Positions 35,801 through 48,000 of a stretch of DNA of 64,000 bases are shown here, piece by piece (the first letter of the stretch is position 1; each line of letters opens with the position of its first letter). The stretch comes from Antedon bifida. Lineage: Eukaryota; Echinodermata; Crinoidea; Comatulida; Antedonidae. The position numbers and the translations under genes are program-made. The stretch is from contig OY727095.1 of NCBI GenBank assembly GCA_963402885.1, positions 12,591,001-12,655,000 of the forward strand, in the 5' to 3' direction. The notes beneath the pieces are model-generated. The model had not been told where the DNA came from. It saw nothing but the letters and a program-made list of their open reading frames with translations, and made no database searches.

Positions 35801-38800
35801 AAATTTTCAATTTTAATGTCACATAATAGTAATTCACTTTGATCAAAAACTGTCCCTAAAAAAAAGGTTTCTTTTGTCTTTTTGTAAGTGAAATAATTAT
35901 TTTTGTTGATTTTTTGTATACAGAAGTGAATAACTTTATTCAAACTGCAAAATGGCCTATTCAAATGCTGATCTTATTAATATTTATTTTTCAGGTTTTT
36001 GGGGGGAAACATCTTTAAACCATTGTGAATGTTTCTTATTCTTGTTTCACTTACTGTACCATGTCCATTTGCCTCAAAGTACACACCAATATCAAAGTCT
36101 AGTGCTTTCAAGTGAAGATGCTTAACTCCTGTTTTAGCACAAGCTACTGGAACTTTCTACATTAAGATCAAATTGTGTGCAGTTTGTTAACATACATCAT
36201 TGGGTTTAACCTAGGCTATAACTATAAAGCTCTGTCTACACTATTAAACTAGTTTGACAAAAGAAGTGTGATGTGCCCAAATATGGTAGTGATATGCTTA
36301 AATATGGTAGTGATATGACATCATCATGTACATATATGGGCACATCACATTAAAAAAAAAAAGTTTGATAGAGTATACAGAGCTTTAGAGAGCGTTCAAT
36401 TTGCGACGCCCGACTACCTAACTAGGTCAGGTCAATTGATGTGTCGTTGGTATGCAAGGTACAAGGACACACATCCTAATATCCTTGCATGTGCGCAATG
36501 AACTAACATGACATAGTTTGGTCGTCACAAAGCAAAATCTCCACAATATCCATTTGCAGTTGGTTGGTTCTATCTTTTTTTCACAGATAAAACAAAGAAA
36601 GACAATGGGAACATTATTGTGGGAAAAACTAGAATGAGATTTACCATTACAGTTGAGGCATAGTAAGTGGAACTGCCATTAGCATAGGCAGTTTGTACAA
36701 GGCCTAGCTGGAGATTCAAACCAACAGATGCTATAAGCTCTTTCAAATATCCAGCAATCTAACAAACAAAAGCAAAACAATTGTAAAAAAAAACAATCAA
36801 ACTTAACATAACTGCACACACATTAACTATGTAGAGTGCCTGAAGCTACTTCCGTAACTATCATTTTTAAGTGAAAGTCAATGTCCTCCTTAGAGCTGGC
36901 AAATCACTTTCACAGGACAAACACAAGATCTACATAATAAGGTTTTTAAATACAGTTTTGAGAGTGGAGTTGAACATGTAGTGAGAATTTGAACCCATGA
37001 CTTCTAAGGTATCAGTGGCCAAGCATCCAAATTAGGTTCTAAATTTATTTAATAGCTAATTTTTAAATATACAAAAGAATAAAAATGTTGCTTACTAATG
37101 TTGCTATCTTGTCTCCATCCATCAATTGAAAACTTCCATCTAAAAAAGAAATTATAAAATTAAAATTTTTATGGTTTTGGAGGAATTGAAAATATTTAAA
37201 GATGTATTGTCCCCCTGAAAACATAATTCTTACAATTTTTTTTTGAATATGCCATTTTAATGTCACATAATAGTTATCCACTTTAACCAAAAATTGGATC
37301 AAAAAAAAAAATGTTTACCTGAAAAGCAAAAAATAGTTGCATTTAACCATTTATTTTGTCATTTTAAAAGTGAAAACACCTTTTTTTTTCTATAGAAGAT
37401 TCTATTAAAACTATAAAATAACGTATTCAAAGTCTGATTTAATTAATCTTCATTTTTCATGTTTTTGGGGGACAATACATCTTTAATGAAAACTTAACAC
37501 AATAAAAAAAACTGTCATGTTTTGTTTACCTTTTGACTTGAAAAAATAAACAATTCTGTCTGCATCGCCATCAAAACTACAATACTTCTTACCCACCTCA
37601 AACGTCACCCCTGTTAGAAACATTAAAAAAACACACACAATAACAACATTTATATTTTAAAATAATTAAAATAAACATGCATAAATAATTCCTGCCCATT
37701 CACATTATGCGAGCATGTAGAGTTGTGTCAGTTACTTTCACACATGTGTGCGTCTAGTCCTGCTACCATACAAAACAGATTTGTAGTGTAATAAAGTATT
37801 TATATTTTATTTATATATTTATCTAACTCTACAAATGGTATTGAGCACTGTAACGAGACAATCTAGTAATCTCTTATACTCATACTTACTAACATTATCA
37901 GTACAGCATTGAAAATAGATCAATAAAGAAACAAGAAATCCCATTTATAGAGTTCTGCGGTGCTGACGTAATGACGGTAGGTGGCGCCGTTTCGTAGCTA
38001 GAAAACGTTCAACCTGCCTGAGTGACTCCAAGGTCACCAATGGTTTGGAATAGGCTTATTGAAGTAGTCATTTATTTGTTTTTAATAATCTATTTATTCT
38101 TCAACTAGGCCTACAGTTTAAGTTAAAAAAAATAAAGCTAAGATACATAGTTTTTGATAGAAATACAGATCTATAGTTTATCAACATAGTAGCGTTGAAC
38201 GCATTTTTGGTTGCGCTAGCACAACCACGCAGCGCCATCTATCATTGTGACGTCACTCCATAGAACTTTATAGAAATTACCTGCTGGTGGTTTCTGTCCA
38301 ACTTTGACATAGTCTGCTCCACACTGAAAAAAACCATTAATTAATATAGATATCAAATATTGTACAGACTAGCATTCTCATTGCAGTTTCAATACTTGGA
38401 AAATCTTGCAAAAAATTTGGCAATTATATTCTCAATTTGGAGAAAAATTGTTTGTGTTCTTGGATTTTAATTTTTCATTAATTTGAAAAGATTTTTACCT
38501 GTTCATTGAGCTTTCCTGTCGATCCATCATTGAACACCTTCATATCAAGGTATCCTTTAAGCTCTTTCTGAAGCTGTAACACCTTGAGGGCGCCGACACC
38601 ATTAGCTCCATCTACAGATATTTCTGGCAAATAGGAATTGTCACCAGGTGTCTGCAGAAAAATGTTGGTAATATCCGATTAGTTTATTAAATGTAAATTT
38701 TCAACATCATGGTATCGTATAGAGATTTGTTTTTATCTCATTTTAAAATGAGATGGCTGCAAATATGCAAATTAATATTTAAGGGGACACTGAACGTGAG

Positions 38801-41800
38801 GCATTATATGTTTTAACACTACAGCAAACCCCTATTCAGGGGACACTGAACGTGAGGCAGTATATGTTTTAACACTACAGCAAATCCCTATTTAGGGGAC
38901 ACTGAACGTGAGGCAGTATATGTTTTAACACTACAGCAAATCCCTATTTAGGGGACACTGAACGTGAGGCAGTATATGTTTTAACACTACAGCCAATCCC
39001 TATTTAGGGGACACTGAACGTGAGGCATTATATGTTTTAACACTACAGCAAATCCCTATTCAGGGGACACTCCTGTTCAAGGGACACTGAACGTGATGAA
39101 GTATATGTTATGACACTACAGCCAATCCCTATTCAGGGGACACTCCTGTTCAGGGGACACTGAACGTGATGAAGTATATGTTTTAACACTACAGCAAATC
39201 CCTATTTAGGGGACACCCCTATTTAGGCGACACTGAACGTGAGGCAGTATATGTTTTAACACTACAGCAAATCCCTATTTAGGGGACACTGAACGTGAGG
39301 CAGTATATGTTTAAACACTACAGCAAATCCCTATTCAGGGGACACTGAACGTGAGGCAGTATATGTTTAAACACTACAGCCAATCCCTATTCAGGGGACA
39401 CTGAACGTGAGGCAGTATATGTTTTAACACTACAGCAAATCCCTATTCAGGGGATACCCCTATTTTGGGTCTCAATGGTGTCCCTTCAATAGAGGTTCTA
39501 CTGTATACCTGTAACTTAAGTTGTGTAAAAGCTTGGCTTAGTTTCTTGTAGTATCCTTCTTCAGTAGCCTCTCCATACTGTCCATTAGTATTCACACATC
39601 TAACGAGGTAATGTAACTGAGGAGTCGTCAACATTCCTATGAAAACAGAATCACATTTTGTTAATGATTTAAATCTGTCCTGGTTTGTTTCTTTGTGTGT
39701 ATGTGTATACTGTATCTCCAGTTTAAAGACATATTCTACCACAATAACAATGGCCAAGAAGTGCCAATATTATGAATATGGTTTGTAGTGCTCTGCCTAA
39801 GCTGCTCAACCACTTTACTTATTTAGTATTTATTATATAACGCCTAAATAAATTCCTGTCATTTGATTGGATGACTGTTGGTCACAATAGTATACAAATA
39901 ATTGATGTTTATGAGTGTAATAGTACAATTAATGTCATGAGGTGAATGATGAAAAGTTATATTTCACCTCATTATTTGTACACTATTAAGTAGTTACCTA
40001 CCATAATCAGTGTAGACTGCATTAAAAGCTTTAATAGCGTCAATAACTGATGCGGATAAACTTGGACTGCTGGGTCTAATCGAATGAAAAACAAAAATAA
40101 ATTTTATCCAGACTAAGTTAACTAAATGAAAGGTTAATACACATTGGGCATTGCTTATTTAGAGGAATGAACAAGCTTTGGCTTCGAGACGGCAGAACAG
40201 ATGGTACTTTACCAGTGGTGTAACGGCTATGAGTGCTCACTGGTTAAACCCAGGGGCCCCTGAGCTTGTGGGGGCCTCTGAGCAGTGCCCAGAGGAAATA
40301 ACAGGCATTAAAATATGTCGAAAAAGGCTAAAACGTCTGAGGCCTCCGGCGTTGGAGGGTCACTTAGGGTTCCCAAACCAGGGGCATCAGATCTCTATGT
40401 TATGCCACTGTACTTCAACTGACCGTGATGAGTGGAACATGTATTCAGTTCATGTTACTGTTTGTTTGATTTTTGTTTGTTTCATTTATTTATTTTCCAC
40501 ACATTGAACAAAAGGAACAGATATATATACTATATAAAAAGACAAAGACAATGTGTGAAAGGAGATCAAAATAAGTAAAAATTACTTTAAGCATCTACCG
40601 TCTCCGAACAAAGCTTACTATGACATTTTAAATAAAGTTAGTTATTAAGAGATTAGAGTTATAAAGGATTAAATCACATTTGGTAAAAATTACCAATTGG
40701 GTGGCTGTAGTTGAGGGAACTATAAATACAGCATGTAGTTTGAGGAGAGGGTATACTTTGATCAGCTGTCAAAAATCAATGACATGTGGTAAGAAAGATC
40801 TTTTGTTTTTTGGTAACAACAACAGCTGTAGTGACATCACAAAACTACATGTAAAATGAATATTGCAATTTAATCATTATTTTTAATAAAATCATACCTT
40901 GTGTCTCGTGCTATGATGACATTCGCTGAAACTGCCATGTCAATGTTGTTATCTTTTATAATACCCTCAATTACACCTTCTAACTCCTCATTGCTGTTTA
41001 TATAAAGTAAAAGTGATTATGATCTCAGTTACTGTTATAACTTAGGCCTCACATTTTGCATGAGAGTGCGATCACTCGCCTAACATAAAAAATGCCTTTG
41101 TGGTGTGCTATTAACATCATGCTTAAATATGATAAACTTCTACACACCAAGATACAAACGGCACACCAGAATGTGGAGGAGTGCAATTTGTAGCACAACT
41201 GCAAAGGCTGATAAGTATGTTCATTTGCAATAAACTAAATTAGCTATTAAAATTGGCCAGAAGATTCACCTTGCATTAGCCAGTTGTGTTGCATAAACCT
41301 CCCATTCAGCAATCAGCATCTCCCCCATTGGTTCAACAATTTTAACACCATTGTCACACTCAGGATTGTGTGAAGCCGTAATCATTACTCCAATGCTAGC
41401 TAATAAGGAAAGCAAAGATATTTTAAAGTACATGATAAATGGGATGTAATAGATAAATGGGATAGATGAATGGAATAGATAGATAAATGGGATATGGATG
41501 GGGTGGATGGATGGATGAGATGGATAAATGGGATAGATGGGGATGGGTGGATGGGATGGATAAATGGAATAGATGAGGGTGGGTGGATGGGATATATGGG
41601 GGTGGGTGAATGGGATAGATGGGGGTGGGTGGATGGTATAGATGGGATGGGTAGATGGGATGGATGAATGGGATAGATAAATGGGATAGATGGGGTGGAT
41701 TGGTTGGTGAATGGGATAGATGGGGTGGGTGGGTTTGACAGATAAGATAGATGGGGTGGGGGTTGATCTGACAGATGGGGTGGATTAATGGGGTGGGATA

Positions 41801-42381
41801 ACAACACAATAAAATAATGACAATAACAGAAATATTAATAGATACTGGGTTCTTATTAAATTTTAAAATACTAGTAATTTATATTTTATATTATACAGTC
41901 CTCAATGTTGTGTTTAAACTAACAATTTTAAATATTAGTGTTATTTCTTACATTTTGTTTTCTTTGATCGTAGAACAGCAATTAAACCACAACGAAACAT
42001 CACTGAATCAAGCAAGTTCGCCCTAAATAAAGAAGCAAAACAGGGAATGAATGTGTGTAAATAAAACATATATTCAGACAGCCATTCAGTTTTTAATAGA
42101 AGATGTAATATTCAGTGGCGTAACAGCTATGAATGAGCGCTCACTGGCTAAACCCAGGGGCCCCTGAGCAGTGCCCAGAGGAAACAACAGACATTCAAAT
42201 ATGTCGAAAAGGCTAAAAACACCTTCAGCGACCAGGGACCTCGGGTCTCTACGTTACGTCACTGATTATAGTTGCTACTTACTTGGTACGAAAGCCTGCC
42301 GTGCCATAGTTGTATGTTTGACCAACTAGTTTCTGGTGCCGTGCTGCTGCCGGGAGAACTGACTTTTTCCATAAGGACATC
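32894..42381 (-). CDS. PGM3: Phosphoacetylglucosamine mutase
   Basis: Interconverts GlcNAc-6-P and GlcNAc-1-P in cytosolic UDP-GlcNAc synthesis. Coding exons: 42283-42380, 41952-42022, 41270-41399, 40898-40993, 40002-40075, 39509-39636, 38499-38651, 38281-38323, 37530-37610, 37096-37139, 36645-36758, 36055-36156, 35312-35367, 34942-35005, 34340-34462, 33615-33788, 32894-32980. Total 1638 nt, 545 residues (human 542); every junction keeps phase. The start ATG 42380 lies one base after a 3' splice site (ttttag/G), so a 5' non-coding exon exists upstream but was not located. Motifs: NYGTAGFRT; catalytic Ser in TASHNPE (Ser about 66); metal loop DGDADR (278-283); substrate loop FEANGHGT; phosphate loop RPSGTED (from 500). 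No missing key residue, so the gene looks functional. Introns hold elements of families A, C, D, F, H and K plus a minisatellite. Confidence 0.97.
33049..33374. repeat. MITE family C, full copy
   Basis: TTAAAGATGTATTGTCCCCC at the left and GGGGGACAATATATCTTTAA at the right are inverted termini; about 326 bp. The core includes ccattgtctgacagacaat and ttttggtcaaagtgaatgatta. In the last PGM3 intron. Confidence 0.85.
33934..34133. repeat. Family D element
   Basis: Starts AGCAGCATAACAGCTATGAT, has gctcactggctaaacccaggg and ends near ggcctcaggcctcattgtg. Termini are worn. In a PGM3 intron. Confidence 0.7.
35655..35735 (+). repeat. tRNA-like relic (family M)
   Basis: A perfect A-box-type TGGCCGAGTGG at 35670-35680 follows gagtcgag, with a degenerate B-box (ggctgcaagtccc). 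No closed acceptor stem, so it is a tRNA pseudogene or SINE head rather than a tRNA gene. Confidence 0.45.
35752..36019. repeat. MITE family C copy
   Basis: TTTAAAGATATATTGTCCCC at the left and GGGGGGAAACATCTTTAAAC at the right; about 268 bp. Its right edge is some 35 nt from PGM3 exon 36055-36156. Confidence 0.85.
36225..36386 (+). repeat. MITE family A, full-length copy
   Basis: AAAGCTCTGTCTACACTATT at the left, GAGTATACAGAGCTTT at the right, about 162 bp. Flanks read TA on both sides, which would fit a TA target duplication but is not decisive. Confidence 0.85.
37197..37486. repeat. MITE family C, full copy
   Basis: TTTAAAGATGTATTGTCCCC at the left and GGGGGACAATACATCTTTAA at the right; about 290 bp. 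Core matches the 33049 and 35752 copies. Confidence 0.88.
37949..38271. repeat. MITE family F, copy 1
   Basis: Left end AGAGTTCTGCGGTGCTGACG, right end GACGTCACTCCATAGAACTTT. The core (ttcaacctgcctgagtgact, gtcaccaatggtttggaata, catagtagcgttgaacgc) is shared with 45524-45904. It ends 9 nt from the splice donor of PGM3 exon 38281-38323. Confidence 0.85.
38783..39465 (-). repeat. Minisatellite, 56-bp unit, about 11 copies
   Basis: Unit begins GGGGACACTGAACGTGAGGC and continues agtatatgttttaacactac agcaaatccctattta. Copies differ by a few bases, and three contain an extra 14-18 nt (cactcctgttcagggga). It occupies most of the 857-nt PGM3 intron between exons 39509-39636 and 38499-38651. The flanking 39466-39506 sequence is a K element, which likely seeded the array. 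Confidence 0.92.
39466..39506 (-). repeat. Family K end abutting a PGM3 splice donor
   Basis: On the - strand the intron starts GTATACAGTAGAACCTCTAT TGAAGGGACACC, so the K terminus begins three or four bases into the intron. The same sequence occurs at 26284 and 61760. Confidence 0.7.
39832..40000. repeat. Family H fragment
   Basis: TATAACGCCTAAATAAATTC CTGTCATTTGATTGGATG matches the left end of 31385-32068. The rest (gatgtttatgagtgtaat, tgtcatgaggtgaatgatg) also occurs at about 32098-32160. In a PGM3 intron, touching the donor side of exon 40002-40075. Confidence 0.7.
40212..40410. repeat. Family D element
   Basis: CCAGTGGTGTAACGGCTATG at the left, CTATGTTATGCCACTG at the right, with the typical core (gctcactggttaaacccagg, ctgaggcctccggcgttgga). 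About 199 bp. Confidence 0.85.
41430..41795 (-). repeat. Purine-rich GGATAGATGG microsatellite
   Basis: About 365 nt of imperfect GGATAGATGG / GGATGGGTGG units on the + strand. The - strand reads as Pro/His/Ser/Ile-rich open frames in two phases with no conservation, an artefact of the repeat. It lies between PGM3 exons 41952-42022 and 41270-41399. Confidence 0.92.
42113..42264. repeat. Family D element, internally deleted
   Basis: TTCAGTGGCGTAACAGCTAT at the left and CTACGTTACGTCACTGATTA at the right, with a shortened core. It ends about 18 nt from the donor of the first PGM3 coding exon. Confidence 0.85.
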
Positions 42382-42604
42382 CTAAAAGAGACAATATATT
42401 TCAATAAACTTAAATTAAAAAATGAAATTGTTGGCAAAACATGTTATATATGATCTAGTACTATAGTAGTAATTGCAGTAGTATTGATAATCGTTGTGTC
42501 TAAAGATACGGTACCGTATCCATACTTCTAAACACTAAAGGTACGGTAATAATAGAGGGCGCTATGTAAGCATAGATGTTAATCAAATAGGTTATAGAAA
42601 TGGT

Positions 42605-42845
42605 TTTCTGCAAGCCAGCTGTGTGGCGTGGCAGGCTTGTGATGAGGCTAAGGCTTAGGGGTTCCGGGATCGATTCTCTGCTTGATTTTGTTTTTTTTTA
42701 AATTTACTTTAGAGGGTTAGGTTTTTAATATTTAGAACGAGTTTTAATATTTAGGACAAGTTTATATATTTAGGACGAGTTTTAATATTTAGTAACAAGT
42801 TTTATATTTAGAAATGCAATTTTACTGTACCTTTAGGTTAGTACA
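42605..42845 (+). repeat. tRNA-like SINE relic (family M)
   Basis: A-box-like TGGCGTGGCAG and B-box-like GGGATCGATTC are about 55 nt apart. The tail contains TTTAGAGGGTTAGGTTT, shared with the element at 47602, followed by a run of ttaatatttaggacgagtt repeats. Confidence 0.5.
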
Positions 42846-44454
42846 CGGAAGTTAGGATATGGTACAGTACCGTATCTTTAGCCACGGCGATTAATAATAA
42901 TTATTACTAATTTAATAATAACATTACTACCTGTGCTCTACTGTACTACCTAGCCTGGGCCTAGAGTTAGGGGCCTACTTACACTATTTTATCTAAAAAT
43001 AAGTAGGCCTAGGCCCGTGATCTATGTAGTAGGCTAGGACTGGTAGTATGGATGGTAGGCCTAGTAGGCTTATAAATTAAATTATTTTAAACTACTTTGT
43101 TGTATTTTGGTTTTATTCAACATAATCGAAACCTACAATTTAAAATGACAATGTTAATATTAAACTACCACTTATTAGTCAAGCTAGGAGGGGCTTATTA
43201 TGCTAGGCCTATAGTAGGCTTGTTTGCAGACCACCTGAAGGGTTTGGCATGCCTATTCCCCGGCCATGCTTGATTCTGCTGCTGCTAGAAAAAAAAAGTA
43301 TTGCCTAGCCTAGAACTAAACAAAAGTATGAGCTCTATTTATGAATTTCCGGTATGAATACGACATATATACATCATTAAATGTTTGGGAATAAAACTTG
43401 GCACAATTTACCCTGAATAATGAACTAATGTATGCTATAATACAGTAAAATATTTAGTAGAATGTCGAGTCTTCACGGTTCCAATATCCACACACGTTGC
43501 AGCATGTATGATACTGTATGTATCATCGAACAACTCGAGCGTGTGAAAAGTCGATCAAGCGTATCAAACAGCTCGATTACGTAATCGATATCCATCTCTC
43601 ATCTTGTTGGTGAGAAGTACTTACTATTGAGTTAATATACAGTATAATATTTTTGTCAATATCAACGATCTAAGTAATATGTTATTGAACAAAAGAAAGA
43701 TTGATGAATTGTAAGATTCTTTTAATTCAAAATCTACTAGCTACAGTTAAGATATGCTGACACTGTATTCTATCTCATTACATGGAGAAAACATATTTAT
43801 GCCTAATTCCAGTAATGCCCCATTTATAACATGAACATCTTACAAGTATATACATAAAGGATTATGTACAATAAATATTTACTATATAAAATTGAAATAT
43901 ACAAACTAAATATACACTTACTTTAAATGATATTAAAAGGGCAGCATTGACGTTTTTATTTTTAAAAGAAAAAAAAGAGAATCTCTTGTTTATAATTTGA
44001 TAGAAATTGATAGTAAATTAGTTTATTTAAATACCTCTTAGATACTGTAGATATTGTTCAGTGTCAACACATTTGACCAACGCAAACATCAATTTACAAA
44101 TAAATATTTTTATGCATTTTATATTCTATGGCCACATGCAAATTAACCAAATTAGAGAGGGCTTATTACCTCCATATAATGTACAAAATAACTCGACAAG
44201 AGAAGAGAAATCTTCATACACTTTCAATAATTTTTTTATCACAAAAAGTTGTAGGATCAACCGTGTAAATTAGTAGGGATTTGGTTTGGTTACCATTGCC
44301 ATTTCAGGCCCCCTTTCTGTATAGTGCACTATGTAGTCCTAATTAAGGTCTTTTAAAAAAAGTATTACTTTAATAGCACACTCAACCAAACTATACATTT
44401 TATATTTATGTAATGCATCTCATTAAGTACAAAAATCAAATTACTTAAATTTTA

Positions 44455-44672
44455 TTTATTTCATACACATCCAACAGCGAGCACAAACTCGCCAATTACA
44501 CGATGGATAAACTATTTTATAATTTATTTTGCTTATAAACTAAGTCTCATTTGAGGCTTAGGGAGTGGAGTTGAAAGAGTCGTGAGTTAGAACCCTGGCA
44601 TTAGGACTGGATTGAACTCCGAACTTTTGGATTGGAAGGCAAGCACGTTAACCACCAAGCTACAGCTCCACT
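44455..44672 (-). repeat. tRNA-derived SINE (family I), copy 2
   Basis: Reverse complement of the 3279-3490 element: on the - strand it starts GTGGAGCTGTAGCTTGGTGG and has B-box GAGTTCAATCC, then CCCTAAGCCTCAAATGAGAC and TATGAAATAAA. It lies in the probable C2orf42 3'UTR or flank. Confidence 0.85.
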
Positions 44673-44721
44673 ACAAATGAAGTAAGTTATTTATATATCA
44701 AAATGAATTATCATCAACCTC

Positions 44722-44727
44722 TTTATT
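44722..44727 (-). terminator. Candidate poly(A) signal of C2orf42
   Basis: AATAAA on the - strand about 310 nt past the stop codon. Unconfirmed. Confidence 0.3.
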
Positions 44728-45035
44728 TCATAGATACAAATTCATTTCAGTTACTGAACTGTGTTGGAACTTCTCTACAGAATTGTAATGCAATTCTCAA
44801 AAAGAAGTTTGGCCACACCAAACGAAACATAACATGGACTTTACTTGTGGTAATGACATAAATCTATTCTATTTAAAATTCATTATAAAATGACTGTCTG
44901 CTATTGCAGACATTGTCAACGACTGTAATTAAGTCATTTGTTATCTAAATCAATATTAAAAAAAACAACCTGAGATACATTTATAAGAGTCTCAAAATAC
45001 ATATACAATCTACCACACAGGATTGCTGGACATTT

Positions 45036-48000
45036 TTAGACAGCTTGCTCGACTGGGAGAGGCAACCTATGTTCGACATGACCGTTACGAAGGTGTCCGT
45101 ATTCAAATTTTATCCGTAACTCTCCTATCTTAGACTTTGGTAGAATATCTGGAATCCATTCAATGATAAATGGTGTTGGTTCCTTTTGGTCAGGTGATGT
45201 GTTACCTGAAATATAAACAAATTATACATTAATAATTTAAGATATAGCGGAAAAACTTATACACAAAGATCGGTTCCCATCAGATGTGTGAATGATTGCC
45301 AAAGAAGTACAAACTGTTTATGTTCATCTTGGCCTTGCTCCTAGTATAGCCAATCAGGTGACAAGTACAAACTGTTCATGTTCACCTTGGCCTTGTCAGA
45401 CCGGAAATAATCATTTGTTGTGCACAATTATTTAACTCTTTGATTGGGTGTCTATTAACATGTGATGCTTCACTCATCCATGTCTGGTGGAACCAGCCTA
45501 ATGGGAATTTTAAGAAACCTGTATAGAGTTCTGCGGTGCTGACGTCATGACGGTAGGTGGCGCTGAGTGGTTGCTAGCCAACCAAAAAATGCGTTCAACC
45601 TGCCTGAGTGACTCTCAGGTCACCAATGGTTTGGAATAGGCTTATTGAAGTAGTCATTTTAAAACTTAATAATTTTCAATAAAAACAAACTAAAATTTCA
45701 AAGGATCACTAAATATTTGTTTTTAATGATCTATTTATTCTTCAACTACAGTTTAAGTTAAAAAAAATCAAGCTAAGATACATAATGTGATAGAAATACA
45801 GATCTATACAGTATATCAACATAGTAGCGTTGAACGCTTTTATTGGTTGGCTAGCAACAATGCAGCGCCCTCTATCTGTGTGACGTCACACTGCAGAACT
45901 CTATTGTGTCTGGATTGTTCAGTGTGTGATGTGCCCAAATATGGTAGTAATATGCCCAAATATGGTAGTGATATGACATCATCATGTCTATATATGGGCA
46001 CATCACATTTTTTTGTCACATAAAATGTGAAAGTGTAGACAGAGCATTAAACTTACCAACTTTAAGGTAGGTTTTCAATTCACAAGGCTTAATTGCTACT
46101 TGTCCATCTGCCTTACGGAATGACTCTGCTATAGTTTCCACATCCATTTTAGGTGTTACATGCAGGAGATATTTCCCATCACGGTCCTGAACAAAACTTC
46201 TTGTAATATCCAGAGGCATCTGGAAAAACAAATTTAATAAATTTAATCCTTTGAGGAGAAAGAGAGTTGTCTACTAGATGTTGGACCGAATGTAAATTTC
46301 TTTTAAATTGGAAACTCAGCTTTAAAGCCTTTTTTTGGCTTACTTGAGATTCCACACATAAACAAAGACTGTAATAAAGCTTTTTCTTATGATCTTTTCT
46401 TTTTTCTTACTTTATGTGGAACAATAAAAAAATGAAAAAAAAAATTAATTGACAATCACACTAACATGGAAACAAGACCATCTTAAAAATGGAGTATTTC
46501 AGGAAAAGTAACCCTTGGATCTTTTTTGTGAGTCTAAATGTACCAGAGTTAAAAAGTTAATAGAATGGTGTATATAGGTTGTTGTTTGCAAATAGCATGG
46601 GAAATCTGTAAATAAATTCTTTACTTTAAACCATTTATGAATACGTACAATGTTTCCAACAACAATTTATATACAGATAGTTAATACAGATAGTTAATAT
46701 AAAAACCAGATGAAAACATTTTTCAAAGAATGTGAAATGTATTGTATTATATAAAAGCTTTGTATTGTTTACCTCAGCAGTTTCAAAGATGGACTTTACA
46801 TGAAGAATACTAGTTATATGCCAAGTGTACTTAGAGAATGTGCCGAGTGGAAGTGCGTCCTTGCGTATGAAAGCGGTTGTTGAGTTTGGTAGGCGGCGCT
46901 TTTTACTGCCTGCGGATATTCGTTGTTGAAGGCAGTCAAAAAATACCTGAGGTACATGAAATACAAGAGGTTCTGGATTTCCTTTAAAATACAAAATTTC
47001 AAATTTAATACGTGGACAAATTATTGAAAGAAATATAAGATACGAAATAACAACATGTTGCATCTTCATAATAATACTATATTATTCAGGTATATCAAAT
47101 TACACTATCACCTAAATAGATTCCCGTCATTTGATCAATTGTGAGTCACATGATAAACACTTACCATCAAATTGAAAATGCATTGTTTGATTAATTCTTT
47201 CTGTAACGCTTCCAAGCCAATCTAAGAACGTTATAACAGGAATAGCGCCCTCTAGATTCACAACAGTAGCCATTGAGGGACTGGTTTGCGGCGGAGGTTT
47301 TTTATTGGGTGTCCGCTTCACATTTGAATTTGTGTTAGCTCCATCATGAAGGGTTAATAATGCACTGCTTGCTTGAACTGTAATTGAAATAGATAAAAGA
47401 TTACGGAGTTAAGCAAAGTGAACCAAAATGCGGAGAGGGGTGGGAATGTAGGAGAAAGAACCGCAAATTTTTTCTGAAATGTTCACATAAGCAAGCTCCT
47501 ACCACATCTCTGGTAGCGACATTGGGGACCCCTCATGAAACGTCACAAAATAAACACGAATATCACTACAATTCGCTAATTCAAACGCTTTCTATTGAGA
47601 TGTCTGTGTAGTCGAGTGGATTACAGTAGACTATGGACTTTACATGATGTCGATGTATGGCCCCGGGGGTTCGAATCCCATGACCAACTTCGTCTTACTT
47701 TATAGTAAGAGATTATTTAGAGGGTTAGGTTTAGATATATTTAGGTAGTTTCACATAAGGGGTCCCCAACTTATGTACGAAAAAAAAAATTGCTCCCTGG
47801 TAACATGCTAATGATTACATCTTTTGTTGGTTTCTGTCTGTGCTTTTTCTTTTTGTATGGTATAAAAAAACAATAAAATGATTGTTACCCAGTGTGTCAT
47901 CCTTCCTCTTTCTTTTTGCACCCGTTGTAGTCGTCATTGTATCCTCTTCTATTACTATTGTAGTTTGGATCACTTGTTCCTCAGATGTTACTGGCCCTAA

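Larger units (their letters stand above)
42382..45035. other. Intergenic region between PGM3 and C2orf42
   Basis: No coding exon seen. It should hold the PGM3 promoter and non-coding first exon (not located) and the C2orf42 3'UTR. Recognisable contents are a tRNA-like element at 42605-42845, an inverted SINE at 44455-44672 and a GGCCTA-rich stretch at 42950-43230. Confidence 0.5.

Noticed and set aside
38783..39465. CRISPR-like array of repeats
   Set aside because: Units are contiguous 56-bp repeats without unique spacers, inside a eukaryotic intron; it is a minisatellite.
41400..41809. Two overlapping Pro/His/Ser/Ile-rich open frames on the - strand
   Set aside because: They are translations of the GGATAGATGG microsatellite, open in more than one phase, with no start context or conservation.
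41270..42380. PGM3 apparently missing the residues between FRT and [11 protein letters not shown]
   Set aside because: The reading that joined 42283 directly to 41399 skipped a short exon; 41952-42022 supplies the block ([17 protein letters not shown]) and keeps phase.
35655..47680. tRNA genes at 35655 and 47602
   Set aside because: A- and B-box motifs are present but acceptor and anticodon stems do not pair acceptably; kept as tRNA-like repeats.
47511..47770. Possible exon between C2orf42 exons
   Set aside because: The segment is a tRNA-derived repeat; exons on both sides already join in phase.
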